From Alteribacillus bidgolensis (lineage in GTDB: Bacteria > Bacillota > Bacilli > Bacillales > Marinococcaceae): a stretch of DNA of 64,000 nt. Below, in pieces: positions 25,951 through 34,953 of this stretch. Position 1 is the stretch's first letter. Each line of letters begins with the position of its first letter. The stretch lies in NCBI RefSeq assembly GCF_002886255.1, contig NZ_KZ614149.1:62001-126000 (forward strand), in the 5' to 3' direction. The notes beneath the pieces are model-generated. The model searched no databases. It saw only the letters and a program-made list of their open reading frames with translations, and was not told where the DNA came from. Made by a program: the position numbers and the translations under genes.

Positions 25951-27183
25951 GTGGTCGAACAGTTTTTGAGAAAATTTCAACGTCGGTTTTACTCCTTAGA
26001 AGAATTTGCTGATTATATTAGTGAACTTCTTGACGGTCCGGTGACTATAGAGGATGCCAATCACAGGCTGCTTGCATATAGTACCCATAAAGAACACACG
26101 GATTCCGCTAGGGTTTCTACTATAATTGGAAGACGAGTACCTGAAAAAGTGATAAATACACTTTGGAAAGAAAGGATTATTCCTGCTCTTCATCACCAAA
26201 ATGAGGCAATGTATATTCGTGAAATTCAAGAAATTGGTTTAGGTAATCGTATGGCTGTTTCAATAAAAAAAAGTAACGAGATATTAGGATATATATGGGT
26301 CCTTGAAGTAAACAGCTCTTTTGGGGAGCGGGAAGCATCCTTGCTGCAAGCAGCTGCAGCAAAAGCAGTTACTCAATTACAACAAGTTCATTATCTAAAA
26401 AAAGAACAAGAGAAAAACAGTCAAGAATTGTTTTGGAGATTATTAACAGGCGAGGTTATGGAAGAGGAAGGTATTCAAAATAATCTTCAAAATTGGTTTT
26501 CTAAAATGCCGCAACATTTCTCTGTTGTTGTGTTTGAAACAAATGAAGAAATGGTTGACCACGTTCACAAGAATATTGTGTATATAACAAACACATCTCA
26601 AAAGATAAAAAAATTATTATATACAACAGATAGAAATATGTTGATTATGCTCGTGGAACCAGTGCACAAAAGAGAAGAAAAAAGTCTTCGTCTATTTATA
26701 AAAGAATGTATACAGTTGTTAAAAGAGAGGATTGGTGTGAACCAGGTACTCGCTGGAAGCGGTGAATTGTGTTCACATTTTTCGGAAGTAAAAGATAGCT
26801 ATGAGAAAGCTTTAGAGGTCATTACAATAAATAAACAGCTGCGACCGGATAAGGAAAAATTTGTGTTTTATCACGAATTAGGATTTTATAGATATGCGAA
26901 GGTTTTATTGGAGCAAAAGAAACGAGAAAGCTATACAGAACCGGTATTAGAATTACTAAAAGAATATGACATTAAAAATAACACGGAGTTATACAAAAGT
27001 TTAGTAGTTTATCTTCAGCATGATGCAAATATGAAAGAAGCTTCTGAAAAATTGCATATTCATGTTAATACATTGGCTTATAGAATGAAGCGAGTGGAGG
27101 AGCTGACAAATATAGATTTAGGGAATGCCCATCAAAAATCATCTTTGCTTTTAGAAATTAGTTTAACTGACTTAAGTGGATAA
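25951..27183 (+). CDS. adeR: PucR/CdaR-family transcriptional regulator, probable activator of ald
   Basis: 410 residues from GTG 25951, behind TTGGGGGAG. A GAF/PAS-like N-terminal sensor (EEFADYISELLDGPVTIEDANHRLLAYST) is followed by a middle region and a C-terminal helix-turn-helix (LYKSLVVYLQHDANMKEASE then LHIHVNTLAYRMKRVEELT). In B. subtilis the PucR-type AdeR activates the adjacent ald gene; the same pairing here supports the name. It has its own terminator. Confidence 0.85.
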   Translation: MVEQFLRKFQRRFYSLEEFADYISELLDGPVTIEDANHRLLAYSTHKEHTDSARVSTIIGRRVPEKVINTLWKERIIPALHHQNEAMYIREIQEIGLGNRMAVSIKKSNEILGYIWVLEVNSSFGEREASLLQAAAAKAVTQLQQVHYLKKEQEKNSQELFWRLLTGEVMEEEGIQNNLQNWFSKMPQHFSVVVFETNEEMVDHVHKNIVYITNTSQKIKKLLYTTDRNMLIMLVEPVHKREEKSLRLFIKECIQLLKERIGVNQVLAGSGELCSHFSEVKDSYEKALEVITINKQLRPDKEKFVFYHELGFYRYAKVLLEQKKRESYTEPVLELLKEYDIKNNTELYKSLVVYLQHDANMKEASEKLHIHVNTLAYRMKRVEELTNIDLGNAHQKSSLLLEISLTDLSG

Positions 27184-27228
27184 GAGCAGTCATTTGTGAT
27201 TTTTCACAAACGGCTGCTCTCACTTTTT
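27183..27228 (+). terminator. Terminator between adeR and ald
   Basis: AGAGCAGtCaTTTGTGA pairs with TCACAAACgGCTGCTCT around TTTT, then CACTTTTT. It overlaps the adeR stop codon. Confidence 0.75.
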
Positions 27229-27303
27229 GGAATGTTAACGATGAAGCATCATATTACCTTCCTCTATAATGTCAGTAAGACAAAAAACATAGGGGGACGA
27301 TTA

Positions 27304-28416
27304 ATGATTATCGGAGTTCCAAAAGAATTAAAAAATAATGAAAACCGTGTAGCATTAACACCTGCAGGCGTAGTGTCATTAATAAAAGCAGGACACGATG
27401 TTTTCATAGAGACAGCAGCAGGAGAGGGAAGCGGTTTTTCGAATGAAGAGTATAAAACAGCAGGTGCGATAATTAAATCAAATCCGCAAGATGTTTGGAA
27501 ACAAGTAGATATGGTCATGAAAGTTAAAGAACCACTAGAGGAAGAATTTATATATTTCAGAGAAGATCTTATTTTATTTACCTATCTTCATTTAGCAGCA
27601 GAACCAAAACTTGTTCAGGCATTAACAGAATCAGGTGTAACGGCTGTTGCTTATGAAACCGTCGAAATCGATGGAGTTCTGCCGTTATTAACCCCAATGA
27701 GTGAAGTCGCTGGCAGGATGGCTGCACAGATTGGTGCTCAGTTTCTAGAAAAATCAAAAGAAGGAAAAGGGATTTTACTTTCTGGTGTTCCAGGAGTTAA
27801 AAGGGGAAAAGTTACCATCATTGGGGGAGGAGTAGTTGGAACCAATGCAGCGATCATTGCTTCGGGTTTAGGGGCTGAAGTAACGATTATCGATCTAAAT
27901 CCACAAAGGCTCCGTGAAATAGATAATACGTATAACGGTAAAATACAAACTTTAATGTCTAATCCTATGAACCTCTATGAAGAGGTTAAACAATCTGATC
28001 TTGTAATTGGTGCTGTATTAATTCCTGGAGCCAGGGCTCCGAAACTTGTAACAGAAGAAATGATCGCCTCTATGTCTGCTGGTTCCGTAGTTGTTGATGT
28101 GGCCATTGATCAAGGCGGGATTATAGAAACAGCTGACCGGATTACAACGCATGATAATCCTACGTATATAAAGCATGATGTGGTGCATTATGCAGTGGCT
28201 AATATGCCTGGTGCAGTCCCTAGGACTTCCACGATTGCATTAACAAATGTTACAGTGCCTTATGCTCTTGAGATTGCAAACAAAGGAATCGTTCAATCCG
28301 CTAAAGAGAACAAATCTCTTAGAAAAGGGATAAATGTAGCAAATGGTAAGATAACATATGAAGCAATAGCAAAAGATTTAGGTTATACTTCACAAACGCC
28401 ACTAGCCGTTTTATAG
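27304..28416 (+). CDS. ald: Alanine dehydrogenase
   Basis: 370 residues from ATG 27304, preceded by AGGGGGA; the in-frame start at 27196 would overlap the terminator hairpin and is rejected. NAD-dependent deamination of L-alanine to pyruvate, important for alanine use and sporulation. R15 (NENRVALTP), K75 (VMKVKEP), H96 (YLHLAAE) and the nucleotide motif IIGGGVVGTNAA (near 171-184) are present, as is VDVAIDQGG. The upstream regulator gene probably controls it. Confidence 0.96.
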   Translation: MIIGVPKELKNNENRVALTPAGVVSLIKAGHDVFIETAAGEGSGFSNEEYKTAGAIIKSNPQDVWKQVDMVMKVKEPLEEEFIYFREDLILFTYLHLAAEPKLVQALTESGVTAVAYETVEIDGVLPLLTPMSEVAGRMAAQIGAQFLEKSKEGKGILLSGVPGVKRGKVTIIGGGVVGTNAAIIASGLGAEVTIIDLNPQRLREIDNTYNGKIQTLMSNPMNLYEEVKQSDLVIGAVLIPGARAPKLVTEEMIASMSAGSVVVDVAIDQGGIIETADRITTHDNPTYIKHDVVHYAVANMPGAVPRTSTIALTNVTVPYALEIANKGIVQSAKENKSLRKGINVANGKITYEAIAKDLGYTSQTPLAVL

Positions 28417-28435
28417 CATAAAACTAAAATCAACC

Positions 28436-28467
28436 AGGGGCTGTCCTAAGGGATAAGCTCCTTTTTT
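28436..28467 (+). terminator. ald terminator
   Basis: AGGGGCTGTCC taa GGGATAAGCTCCT, imperfect stem, then TTTTTT. Confidence 0.65.
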
Positions 28468-28495
28468 GTGTTATAAAGCACATGGATTTCATAAC

Positions 28496-28552
28496 AATGA
28501 GTAAGACTAAGGCTTCCCCAATTAAACTTGGCGGCAAGCCGAGTCTTTCTAA
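28496..28552 (+). repeat. Dispersed intergenic repeat, copy 3 (3' part)
   Basis: AATGAGTAAGACTAAGGCTTCC then ACTTGGCGGCAAGCCGAGT and CTTTCTAA. The 5' half of the family consensus is missing. Confidence 0.75.
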
Positions 28553-28642
28553 TCTTTCATTATAAGTGATTTATGTTAAAACACTTGAAAATTACTTATA
28601 ATAACTTATAATGGAAGACAGGGGAGAAGAGAGGTATGTTTT

Positions 28643-29404
28643 ATGTATCAAGAAGAACGAATGGCAGCTATCATCGATTATTTAAAACGCCACCAACGCA
28701 TGAGTATTCAAGATATGTGCCAGAATTTTCATGTCTCACGAGATACTGCCAGGAGAGATGTCGTAAAGCTAACGGAACAGGGACTTGTTATTAGAACCCA
28801 TGGCGGTGTGATGCTTCCTCGAGTAAAAGAATCACTAAAAGACTACGCAGAACGCTTAGAACGGTCTGCAGAAGAGAAAAATAAAATTGCAAAACATGCC
28901 TCGCAGTTAATTGAATCAGAAGAAGTGATTATGCTAGATGCATCTACTACTGTGCAGTTCACAGCTGAAAAGATTCACAGCAGCCGGTTAACTGTTATAA
29001 CTAATTCAATTGTTAATGCCGAAAGTGTTTCTCCTAAGAACGATACAGAAATTTATTTACTAGGGGGCCGCTTAAATCCAGAGCACCGTTTTTTATTCGG
29101 ACCGAATACTCTTAGTAAATTAGAACAGTACTATGCTGATAAAGCGTTTATGGGCGTAGTAGGAATAAGTGAAGATGGTTTTTATTACGCTCATGAAGAA
29201 GATGCTGCTGTGAAAAAGAAAATGTCTGAAAGAGCAGACAAAGTATATGTTCTAGCCGATCATTCTAAATTTCATAAAAAGCATTTTTATAAAGGAATGG
29301 ATTTGAGCATAGCAGATGTTATTATCACAGATCGTCTGCCATCAGACGACTTCATTACTTTATTTAATGATAACGGCATTGATATGATCATTGCCGAATC
29401 ATAA
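28643..29404 (+). CDS. DeoR-family transcriptional regulator
   Basis: 253 residues. N-terminal winged helix-turn-helix (YLKRHQRMSIQDMCQNFHVS then RRDVVKLTEQGLVIRTHGG) and C-terminal sugar-phosphate-sensing domain with IMLDASTTVQFTAE, ITNSIVNAE, GVVGISEDGFY and DHSKFHKK. Members repress sugar or sugar-phosphate catabolic operons. No sugar operon adjoins, so its target is unknown. Weak RBS; a strong terminator follows. Confidence 0.88.
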   Translation: MYQEERMAAIIDYLKRHQRMSIQDMCQNFHVSRDTARRDVVKLTEQGLVIRTHGGVMLPRVKESLKDYAERLERSAEEKNKIAKHASQLIESEEVIMLDASTTVQFTAEKIHSSRLTVITNSIVNAESVSPKNDTEIYLLGGRLNPEHRFLFGPNTLSKLEQYYADKAFMGVVGISEDGFYYAHEEDAAVKKKMSERADKVYVLADHSKFHKKHFYKGMDLSIADVIITDRLPSDDFITLFNDNGIDMIIAES

Positions 29405-29454
29405 AAAGCATATATCGGCGTTATCTTCTTTAAGAAGAGCGTAACGATAGAATT

Positions 29455-29497
29455 AAAAAAGGTCTGCACCAAGTTTTTGGGTGCAGGCCTTTTTTCT
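29455..29497 (+). terminator. Terminator after the DeoR regulator
   Basis: AAAAGGTCTGCACC pairs with GGGTGCAGGCCTTTT, then further T residues. Confidence 0.9.
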
Positions 29498-29518
29498 ATG
29501 TACACTGCTTAGAAATAT

Positions 29519-29566
29519 TATCAGCAAAACTATGGCATTCAATGTACAGGAAATCGAGTTTTTCTA
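29519..29566 (+). repeat. Dispersed intergenic repeat, degenerate copy 4
   Basis: ATCAGCAAAACTATGGCATTC through AATCGAGTTTTTCTA. Most of the hairpin is lost and GTACAGGA replaces it. Confidence 0.5.
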
Positions 29567-29694
29567 CCCAGGATGGAGGAAGCCCCGCGTTTGCCTTGCC
29601 GTTCTAAAGACTACAGCAATATGATAAAGTAGCTGACTTGGAATAAAAAACCCTTCATTTGGATTTTATCCTTTGAAGCAGGAGGGTAAAACGC

Positions 29695-29934
29695 ATGGCT
29701 TATTATGTATATAAAGGAAAAGTGAATCATCCAGCTTATGAACTTCCATTTATAATATATTTTGATCCATATGAAGAATCGGTTTGTATAACAACCACAT
29801 ATATGAGTGCACCAAAACCATCCATTTGCAACTATCAATACCCTGCCAGGTCATTAAATGATGTCCGCACACTCATAAATAAGATGGGAGCTAATGGTGA
29901 TGATGTAATATTTAAATATTATTATCTCCACTAA
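29695..29934 (+). CDS. Hypothetical protein, 79 residues
   Basis: Tyr- and Pro-rich small soluble protein starting MAYYVYKGKVNHPAYELPF, with a later SLNDVRTLINKMG helix. AGGAGGG 8 bp before the ATG supports translation. I do not recognise the family. It converges with a membrane protein gene on the other strand 8 bp away, without an obvious terminator. Confidence 0.6.
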   Translation: MAYYVYKGKVNHPAYELPFIIYFDPYEESVCITTTYMSAPKPSICNYQYPARSLNDVRTLINKMGANGDDVIFKYYYLH

Positions 29935-29942
29935 TGAATGTG

Positions 29943-30143
29943 TTAATTGTTCCGAATAATTAAATAAACAATTAAACCAATTACTGGAAAAAAAAGAGTG
30001 CCGATCAATACAATTAGTGCAAATTCTTTACTGTTGCCTTTTCGGATAGAATCACGGTAGGCCCACACACTTGTGAAAATATTTAATAAAAAAAGACCTA
30101 AAATAAACATGAGAATGAATCCAAAGAAACCTAATACCTCCAA
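29943..30143 (-). CDS. Small two-segment membrane protein (PLDc_N-like)
   Basis: 66 residues with hydrophobic segments near 4-24 and 42-63 separated by AYRDSIRKGNSKE. The layout resembles short phospholipase-D N-terminal (PLDc_N) type membrane proteins, but no catalytic domain follows. The start is TTG 30143 with GAAAGGGTG upstream. Function unknown. Confidence 0.55.
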   Translation of the reverse strand: MEVLGFFGFILMFILGLFLLNIFTSVWAYRDSIRKGNSKEFALIVLIGTLFFPVIGLIVYLIIRNN

Positions 30144-30243
30144 TTATTAACACCCTTTCATTTTTAAAATTGCTTTATACACTAATCATACGGAAGTTCT
30201 TAAAAAATGTTTCATTTCTCCACTTTATTTAATAAAAAAGCAA

Positions 30244-30280
30244 ATAAAAAACCTCCAGCTGTTATAAGCAGCTGAAGGAA
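30244..30280 (-). terminator. Terminator of the ectoine operon
   Basis: Reverse strand: CCTTCAGCTG pairs with CAGCTGGAGG (one G-U), followed by TTTTTT. It is 6 bp after the ectC stop codon. Confidence 0.88.
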
Positions 30281-30285
30281 TGTTT

Positions 30286-30672
30286 TTAGTCAACGTCTGC
30301 AGGATAAACCCCGTTTTCGTCGTGTACTTCACGACCGCTAACCGGCGGATTAAATACACACACCATACGCATATCTGTTTTTGCTCGAAGCATATGTTCG
30401 TCATGCTCATCAAGTGCATAAAGTGTATCAGCTTTGATAGGATGAACTTTATTGTCGCTAAGTGTTTCTACTTCTCCTTCTCCTTCAATGCAATATACAG
30501 ATTCAAGATGGTTTTGATACCAAATATGTGTTTCTGTGCCGGCTCTAATGATTGTGTCATGGACGGAATACCCCATGTTGTCCTTTTTTAAAATTAAACG
30601 TCTGCTGACCCAGTTACCGTCATCTACTTCTTGTTCAGTACCTAAAACATCTTCTAGTTTAACTACTTTCAT
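30286..30672 (-). CDS. ectC: L-ectoine synthase
   Basis: 128-residue cupin that cyclises N-gamma-acetyl-diaminobutyrate to ectoine, the compatible solute. Diagnostic segments are MKVVKLEDVLGTE, the metal-site cupin motif TETHIWYQNHLESVYCIEGEGEVE, and TLYALDEHDEHMLRA with CVFNPPVSGREVHDE near the end. TTAGGAGG precedes the ATG. It is the last gene of ectABC, separated from ectB by 114 bp that hold a hairpin. Confidence 0.97.
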   Translation of the reverse strand: MKVVKLEDVLGTEQEVDDGNWVSRRLILKKDNMGYSVHDTIIRAGTETHIWYQNHLESVYCIEGEGEVETLSDNKVHPIKADTLYALDEHDEHMLRAKTDMRMVCVFNPPVSGREVHDENGVYPADVD

Positions 30673-30715
30673 GTTGTTTCCTCCTAATTTTTTTATGAAT
30701 AGGGTTTGTCATAAA

Positions 30716-30757
30716 GAAAAGCCTGATCAAAAGGATGTTCTAATAGACCAGGCCTTT
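30716..30757 (-). terminator. Hairpin between ectB and ectC (attenuator or partial terminator)
   Basis: Reverse strand AAAGGCCTGGTC pairs imperfectly with GATCAGGCTTTT, followed by CTTT. It may reduce ectC transcription or stabilise the upstream mRNA. Confidence 0.55.
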
Positions 30758-30786
30758 CTTATGATTAACAAAATTGTATGGTTTCA

Positions 30787-32073
30787 TTATGATGTAACGA
30801 GATCTTTTTCTTCTGCAACGACCTCTTCAATAGCTTTTTGAAGAATGGCAAGTCCTTTTTCTAATCCTTCATCATCAATTGTAATTGGAGGGAAAAGCTT
30901 GAATACTTCATCGTCTGGACCAGCTGTTTCCATAATCAATCCGTGTTCAAAACATTTACCTGCAACTTTATCTGCCAGGCCGTCCACTTCACTGGCAATT
31001 CCTTGCATAAAGCCTCTGCCGCGGTGAGTCCCTTTCAATTGAGGATATTTTTTAATCATATCATTTAGGAATTGTTGAATTCGTTGTGATTTCTCTTGCA
31101 CACTTTTTTCTAGTTGGTCATCCTTCCAATAGTTAAGTGCTTCTGTTGCTGTCACAAACGCCATATTGTTCCCGCGGAATGTACCATTATGTTCACCTGG
31201 GGCAAATTTATCATAATCCGGGTGAATAAGTGTAAGAGCAAGCGGAGAACCATATCCGCCAATTGATTTAGAAAGACAAACGATATCAGGTTTTATACCT
31301 GCAGGTTCGAAACTGAAGAAGGTTCCTGTACGGCCCACACCAGCTTGAACATCATCAATGATTAGCAGGATGTCGCGTTCACGGCAAATTTTTTCAACAG
31401 CTTGAAGCCATTCCATGCGAGCTGCATTTAGACCGCCTTCACCTTGAACAGTTTCCAGAATAATAGCTGCTGGAGTATCAATACCGCTGCCGTTATCGTC
31501 TAATAAACGTTCCATATATTCAATTTCCTGATTTGTGTTTTGAATATAATTGTCAAATGGCATTGTTACAGCATTTTGAAGCGGAATGCCAGCGCCCTTT
31601 CGTTTAAAAGCGTTTCCTGTAACGGATAGAGCACCGATGGTCATTCCGTGAAATCCATTTGTAAAACTAATAACATTTGTGCGTCCGGTCACTTTCCGAG
31701 CAAGTTTCAGAGCACTTTCTACTGTATTTGTACCGGTAGGCCCAGGAAACATAACTTTATAATTTAGATCACGAGGTTTTAAAATAACTTCGTGAAATTT
31801 TTCAAGAAATTCACCTTTTGCTTTGGATGCCATATCAAGTGAATGAGTAATACCATCTTCCTGTATATATTCAATTAATTTCTTTTTCATATTGTCATCA
31901 TTGTGACCGTAATTTAAGGCACCTGCTCCAGAAAAGAAATCTATATATTCTTTTTTATCTAAATCCCATAATTTGTAGCCTTTTGCTTCATGAAATACAG
32001 TTGGAAATCCACGTACGTAGCTGCGGACTTCAGATTCATGTTCGTTGAAAATGCTCAAGTCATTTTGATTCAT
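30787..32073 (-). CDS. ectB: Diaminobutyrate--2-oxoglutarate transaminase
   Basis: 428 residues, class-III PLP aminotransferase. It converts aspartate semialdehyde to L-2,4-diaminobutyrate using glutamate. FPGPTGTNTVESALKLARKVTGR, FTNGFHGMT, IIDDVQAGVGRTGTFFSFE and the PLP lysine in CLSKSIGGYGSPLAL are all visible. TAAGGAGG lies 13 bp before the ATG. It lies 63 bp after ectA. Confidence 0.97.
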   Translation of the reverse strand: MNQNDLSIFNEHESEVRSYVRGFPTVFHEAKGYKLWDLDKKEYIDFFSGAGALNYGHNDDNMKKKLIEYIQEDGITHSLDMASKAKGEFLEKFHEVILKPRDLNYKVMFPGPTGTNTVESALKLARKVTGRTNVISFTNGFHGMTIGALSVTGNAFKRKGAGIPLQNAVTMPFDNYIQNTNQEIEYMERLLDDNGSGIDTPAAIILETVQGEGGLNAARMEWLQAVEKICRERDILLIIDDVQAGVGRTGTFFSFEPAGIKPDIVCLSKSIGGYGSPLALTLIHPDYDKFAPGEHNGTFRGNNMAFVTATEALNYWKDDQLEKSVQEKSQRIQQFLNDMIKKYPQLKGTHRGRGFMQGIASEVDGLADKVAGKCFEHGLIMETAGPDDEVFKLFPPITIDDEGLEKGLAILQKAIEEVVAEEKDLVTS

Positions 32074-32136
32074 GCTAATTGTAGATCCTCCTTAGTGGTC
32101 TATCAGCGATTATAGTAATTTTTAAGGGTTCAAAAG

Positions 32137-32655
32137 TTATTTATCAAATGGACCGATACGGAATGTTAATTCAGCTTCATGTCCTTCTCCTGGAAAAAGT
32201 TCTTCTGCGAAACATTCGGAAACCTCACAAGTAGTGTTATGGGTACGGGCCAGTTTTTTAAACAGAGCCTGTGACGCCTCATTGGAAGGTGTGACAGTAG
32301 CTTCCAAATATTTCACATCATCGCAACCTGTACGTTCTACGAGTTCATTTAATAGCCGGGATGCCAGTCCTTTTCCACGCTGGGAAGAGTCTACACCGAC
32401 TTGCCACACAAATACTGTGTCTTGTTTTTCCGGAGGGATGAATGCTGTGACAAAGCCAACTAATTCACCTTTTTCTTTTGCCACTACGCAAGTTTCTGCA
32501 AAAAACTCACACATCATAATGTATTTGTAGGAAGAATTCAAATCTAATGTTGAATTTTTTACAAGTTCCCACATGTCAGCTCCGTCTTCAACTGTTGGTT
32601 TTTCAAATGTTAGTGAATCAACAGTACTTACAGTACCAGTCATCTTCGTTTCCAT
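32137..32655 (-). CDS. ectA: L-2,4-diaminobutyrate N-gamma-acetyltransferase
   Basis: 172-residue GNAT enzyme that acetylates diaminobutyrate in ectoine synthesis. The acetyl-CoA loop is in VGVDSSQRGKGLASRLLNEL, and the substrate-side signatures FEKPTVEDGADMWELVKNS and LEATVTPSNEASQALFKKLA are typical of EctA. The ATG at 32655 is used, with GAAGGTGAT as RBS; M5 is an alternative. First gene of the operon, with a good promoter at 32781. Confidence 0.96.
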   Translation of the reverse strand: METKMTGTVSTVDSLTFEKPTVEDGADMWELVKNSTLDLNSSYKYIMMCEFFAETCVVAKEKGELVGFVTAFIPPEKQDTVFVWQVGVDSSQRGKGLASRLLNELVERTGCDDVKYLEATVTPSNEASQALFKKLARTHNTTCEVSECFAEELFPGEGHEAELTFRIGPFDK

Positions 32656-32733
32656 CCTATTATCACCTTCGTTTTGATTAATAAGGACCTTAATAACCTA
32701 TTCCTCCTGACTATGAAACTTAAACACTCCATA

Positions 32734-32752
32734 CTTCTCCTCTGTGGAGAAG
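32734..32752 (-). promoter_or_regulatory. Hairpin in the ectABC leader
   Basis: CTTCTCC tctgt GGAGAAG, a perfect 7-bp stem in the predicted 5' untranslated region about 80 bp before ectA. No T tract follows, so it is not a terminator. Confidence 0.5.
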
Positions 32753-32780
32753 CAATGTGTTTCTCATTGTTCATGAATTA

Positions 32781-32809
32781 ATAATAGGATGGACAGAATA
32801 AAAGTTCAA
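32781..32809 (-). promoter_or_regulatory. Predicted sigma-A-type promoter of ectABC
   Basis: Reverse strand: TTGAAC (32804-32809), exactly 17 bp, then TATTAT (32781-32786). Predicted leader is about 120 nt. Confidence 0.6.
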
Positions 32810-32829
32810 ATGCTCTTGATAAGGATTAA

Positions 32830-33076
32830 TAGTGCTTAGTTAGGTTTAATGGTGATGGCTGCCAGTAATACTTGCCGCGCTTACATAATGCTAGCATATA
32901 GTTGGTTATACACCGTTTTTGTCTAAGTCATTGATTTTTGGTTACAGTAAAAAATCCACAAAATCCCTGAGGTATCAGCTTTTATTGGAATTTTAGATTG
33001 TTTAAGAAAAAATCTGAAATTTTTGGATGAACAGTTTTATCAAAGCATTACATATTTTTTGGCTTTTATGTTCTAT
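32830..33076. other. Intergenic region without recognised genes
   Basis: AT-rich DNA between the ectABC promoter and the enlarged repeat. No ORF, RNA or strong hairpin is supported. Confidence 0.5.
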
Positions 33077-33303
33077 TTTTAGGAAAGCTTGTATTGGCTG
33101 GCACAAGGTACAAGAAAAACTGCGCCATTCAACGCATGGGACGTACGCGCCGTTGTCACAGGACATGGCGCTTTTATACTATGCATAGATATTTGAAAGA
33201 CAGAATAAGGGCACTGTCCACTTGTTATCGCTTTACAGGTTCGTCAATCGTAAAGCTTTTGCAGGCGGCATCTTTTACATGGTGGTAAGCTGAGTTTTTC
33301 TAA
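33077..33303 (+). repeat. Enlarged variant of the dispersed repeat
   Basis: Begins TTTAGGAAAGCTTGTATTGG and ends GGTAAGCTGAGTTTTTCTAA like other copies, but the centre holds about 130 extra bases, including CGCCGTTGTCACAGGACATGGCG. A 64-codon frame inside (33094) is not credible as a gene. Confidence 0.55.
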
Positions 33304-33411
33304 AGTAAAAAGGATTTATGAAAGATTTATTGAATGGAACAAGGGTTTCAAAAAATGATGATTAGGTAATGAGGGGAGTATGCATGCAATAAGTCAAAAG
33401 GAGGAGAAATA

Positions 33412-34821
33412 ATGGAAAGATCCCAAACAAAAAAATTAATCGAAGAAGTGGTTGCCGAATTAAAAAACCAGGATTTTTTGAAAATGGATATAACGGACAA
33501 AAAGGAACGTGAAACGGTTTTAAATTCTGCTGGAGAAATTTTAAAAACAACAGATAAAATAATAAAAAGCTACATACGGGTTTCTAGAGAAGGAGGAATG
33601 ATTGAGCGTATTCCTGCTTACCGAGTTCAGCATAATAATATCAGTGGTTTTTATAAAGGCGGCATACGCTTTAGCGAAGAAGTTAGTGAGTCAGAAGTTG
33701 AAAACTTAGCTATTTTAATGACATTAAAAAATGCTTTGCATGGGCTTCCCTTTGGGGGAGCAAAAGGCGGGGTGCATGTAAATCCCCGAAACTACACGGA
33801 AAGAGAACTTAATTTAATAAGTAAAAAATATGTTCAGCGTTTTGCGCTAAATTTAGGACCAACTCAAGATATCCCAGCACCCGACTTAGGAACGAATGAT
33901 AAGATCATTGATTGGATGGTTGGTGAATATAAAACAATCAATCCAGGCCAAGCTTATACAGGGTCATTCACAGGAAAAAGTGTAGAAAATAACGGTGCAA
34001 CAGGACGGAGAGAATCTACTGGTATCGGGACGTTTTTAAGTTATATTTATTTATTAAATGCTTGGTTTTTGGCTAAAAAGGAAAATACAAGCATGGAATA
34101 TAAAGAAAGAAGTAAACAATGGAATACACTTGAAAAACTTTATAATAAATTTAAAGAAGCAGATCCAATAGAAGTAACTGTCCAAGGTTTTGGAAACGTA
34201 GGCAGCATAGCTGCACTTGAAGCGTATAATTGTTCAGAAGTGAAACATCGAGTTACCGCTGTATCAGACCAATTTGTGACCTTAATTAATAAAGAAGGTT
34301 TAAACATTGAAAAATTAGTGGCATATACAAACAAACATAAAAGACTTCCACAAACGTCTCAGCAATTAAAAGAAGCAAATCTAGAAGCAGAAATTAATAA
34401 ACCGCAAGACATATTAACACTTCACACAGATGTTTTGATATTTGCTGCTATTGAAGATCAAGTTACAAAAGAAAACATGAAAGATATAAAGGCTGATGTC
34501 CTTGTAGAAGGTGCAAATGCTCCTGTTTCTGTCGAAGCAGATTTATTTTTGCAAGAAAAAGGAAAAATCATTGTGCCCGATATTCTGGCTAATGCGGGCG
34601 GGGTGCATGTATCCTATTTAGAGTGGAAACAAAGCCGAGTAACAGAAAGCTATTCGAAAGACGAAATATTACAGGAAATGAGCAGTCAAATGAAGGAAAC
34701 TCTTAAAAAAGTTTTTAATGAATATTTTACAACCAGAGAACATACGATGAGATTTACTTGTTATTCGATCGCGTTAAGACGATTAATCACCTTGTTACAT
34801 CGGCATGGCAAGTTGTTTTAA
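33412..34821 (+). CDS. Glutamate dehydrogenase family protein (Glu/Leu/Phe/Val dehydrogenase)
   Basis: 469 residues. YKGGIRFSEEVSESEVENLA, the catalytic lysine K118 in FGGAKGGV, PAPDLGTNDKIIDWM and the dinucleotide motif VQGFGNVGS are present. The protein is about 45 residues longer than RocG/GudB, with a charged insertion (residues about 215-250, KKENTSMEYKERSKQWNTLE) just before the Rossmann motif. It interconverts glutamate and 2-oxoglutarate; beside ectABC it could affect the amino donor supply, an inference only. AAGGAGGAG precedes the ATG. Confidence 0.88.
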   Translation: MERSQTKKLIEEVVAELKNQDFLKMDITDKKERETVLNSAGEILKTTDKIIKSYIRVSREGGMIERIPAYRVQHNNISGFYKGGIRFSEEVSESEVENLAILMTLKNALHGLPFGGAKGGVHVNPRNYTERELNLISKKYVQRFALNLGPTQDIPAPDLGTNDKIIDWMVGEYKTINPGQAYTGSFTGKSVENNGATGRRESTGIGTFLSYIYLLNAWFLAKKENTSMEYKERSKQWNTLEKLYNKFKEADPIEVTVQGFGNVGSIAALEAYNCSEVKHRVTAVSDQFVTLINKEGLNIEKLVAYTNKHKRLPQTSQQLKEANLEAEINKPQDILTLHTDVLIFAAIEDQVTKENMKDIKADVLVEGANAPVSVEADLFLQEKGKIIVPDILANAGGVHVSYLEWKQSRVTESYSKDEILQEMSSQMKETLKKVFNEYFTTREHTMRFTCYSIALRRLITLLHRHGKLF

Positions 34822-34953
34822 CAGAAGCCGTATCATATGCTTTATTATGTCAGGAAACAGGAAATGCAATGGATGCGGTGCTTGTTTGACTTCTTTATAA
34901 GATACTGGCAGGCATACTAGGCGATTTAGCACGTCAACACTTGTTTTATACGC

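Noticed and set aside
33094..33288. 64-codon frame in the ectA-gdh gap
   Set aside because: Lies inside the enlarged repeat; Cys/Arg/His-rich composition unlike a real protein.
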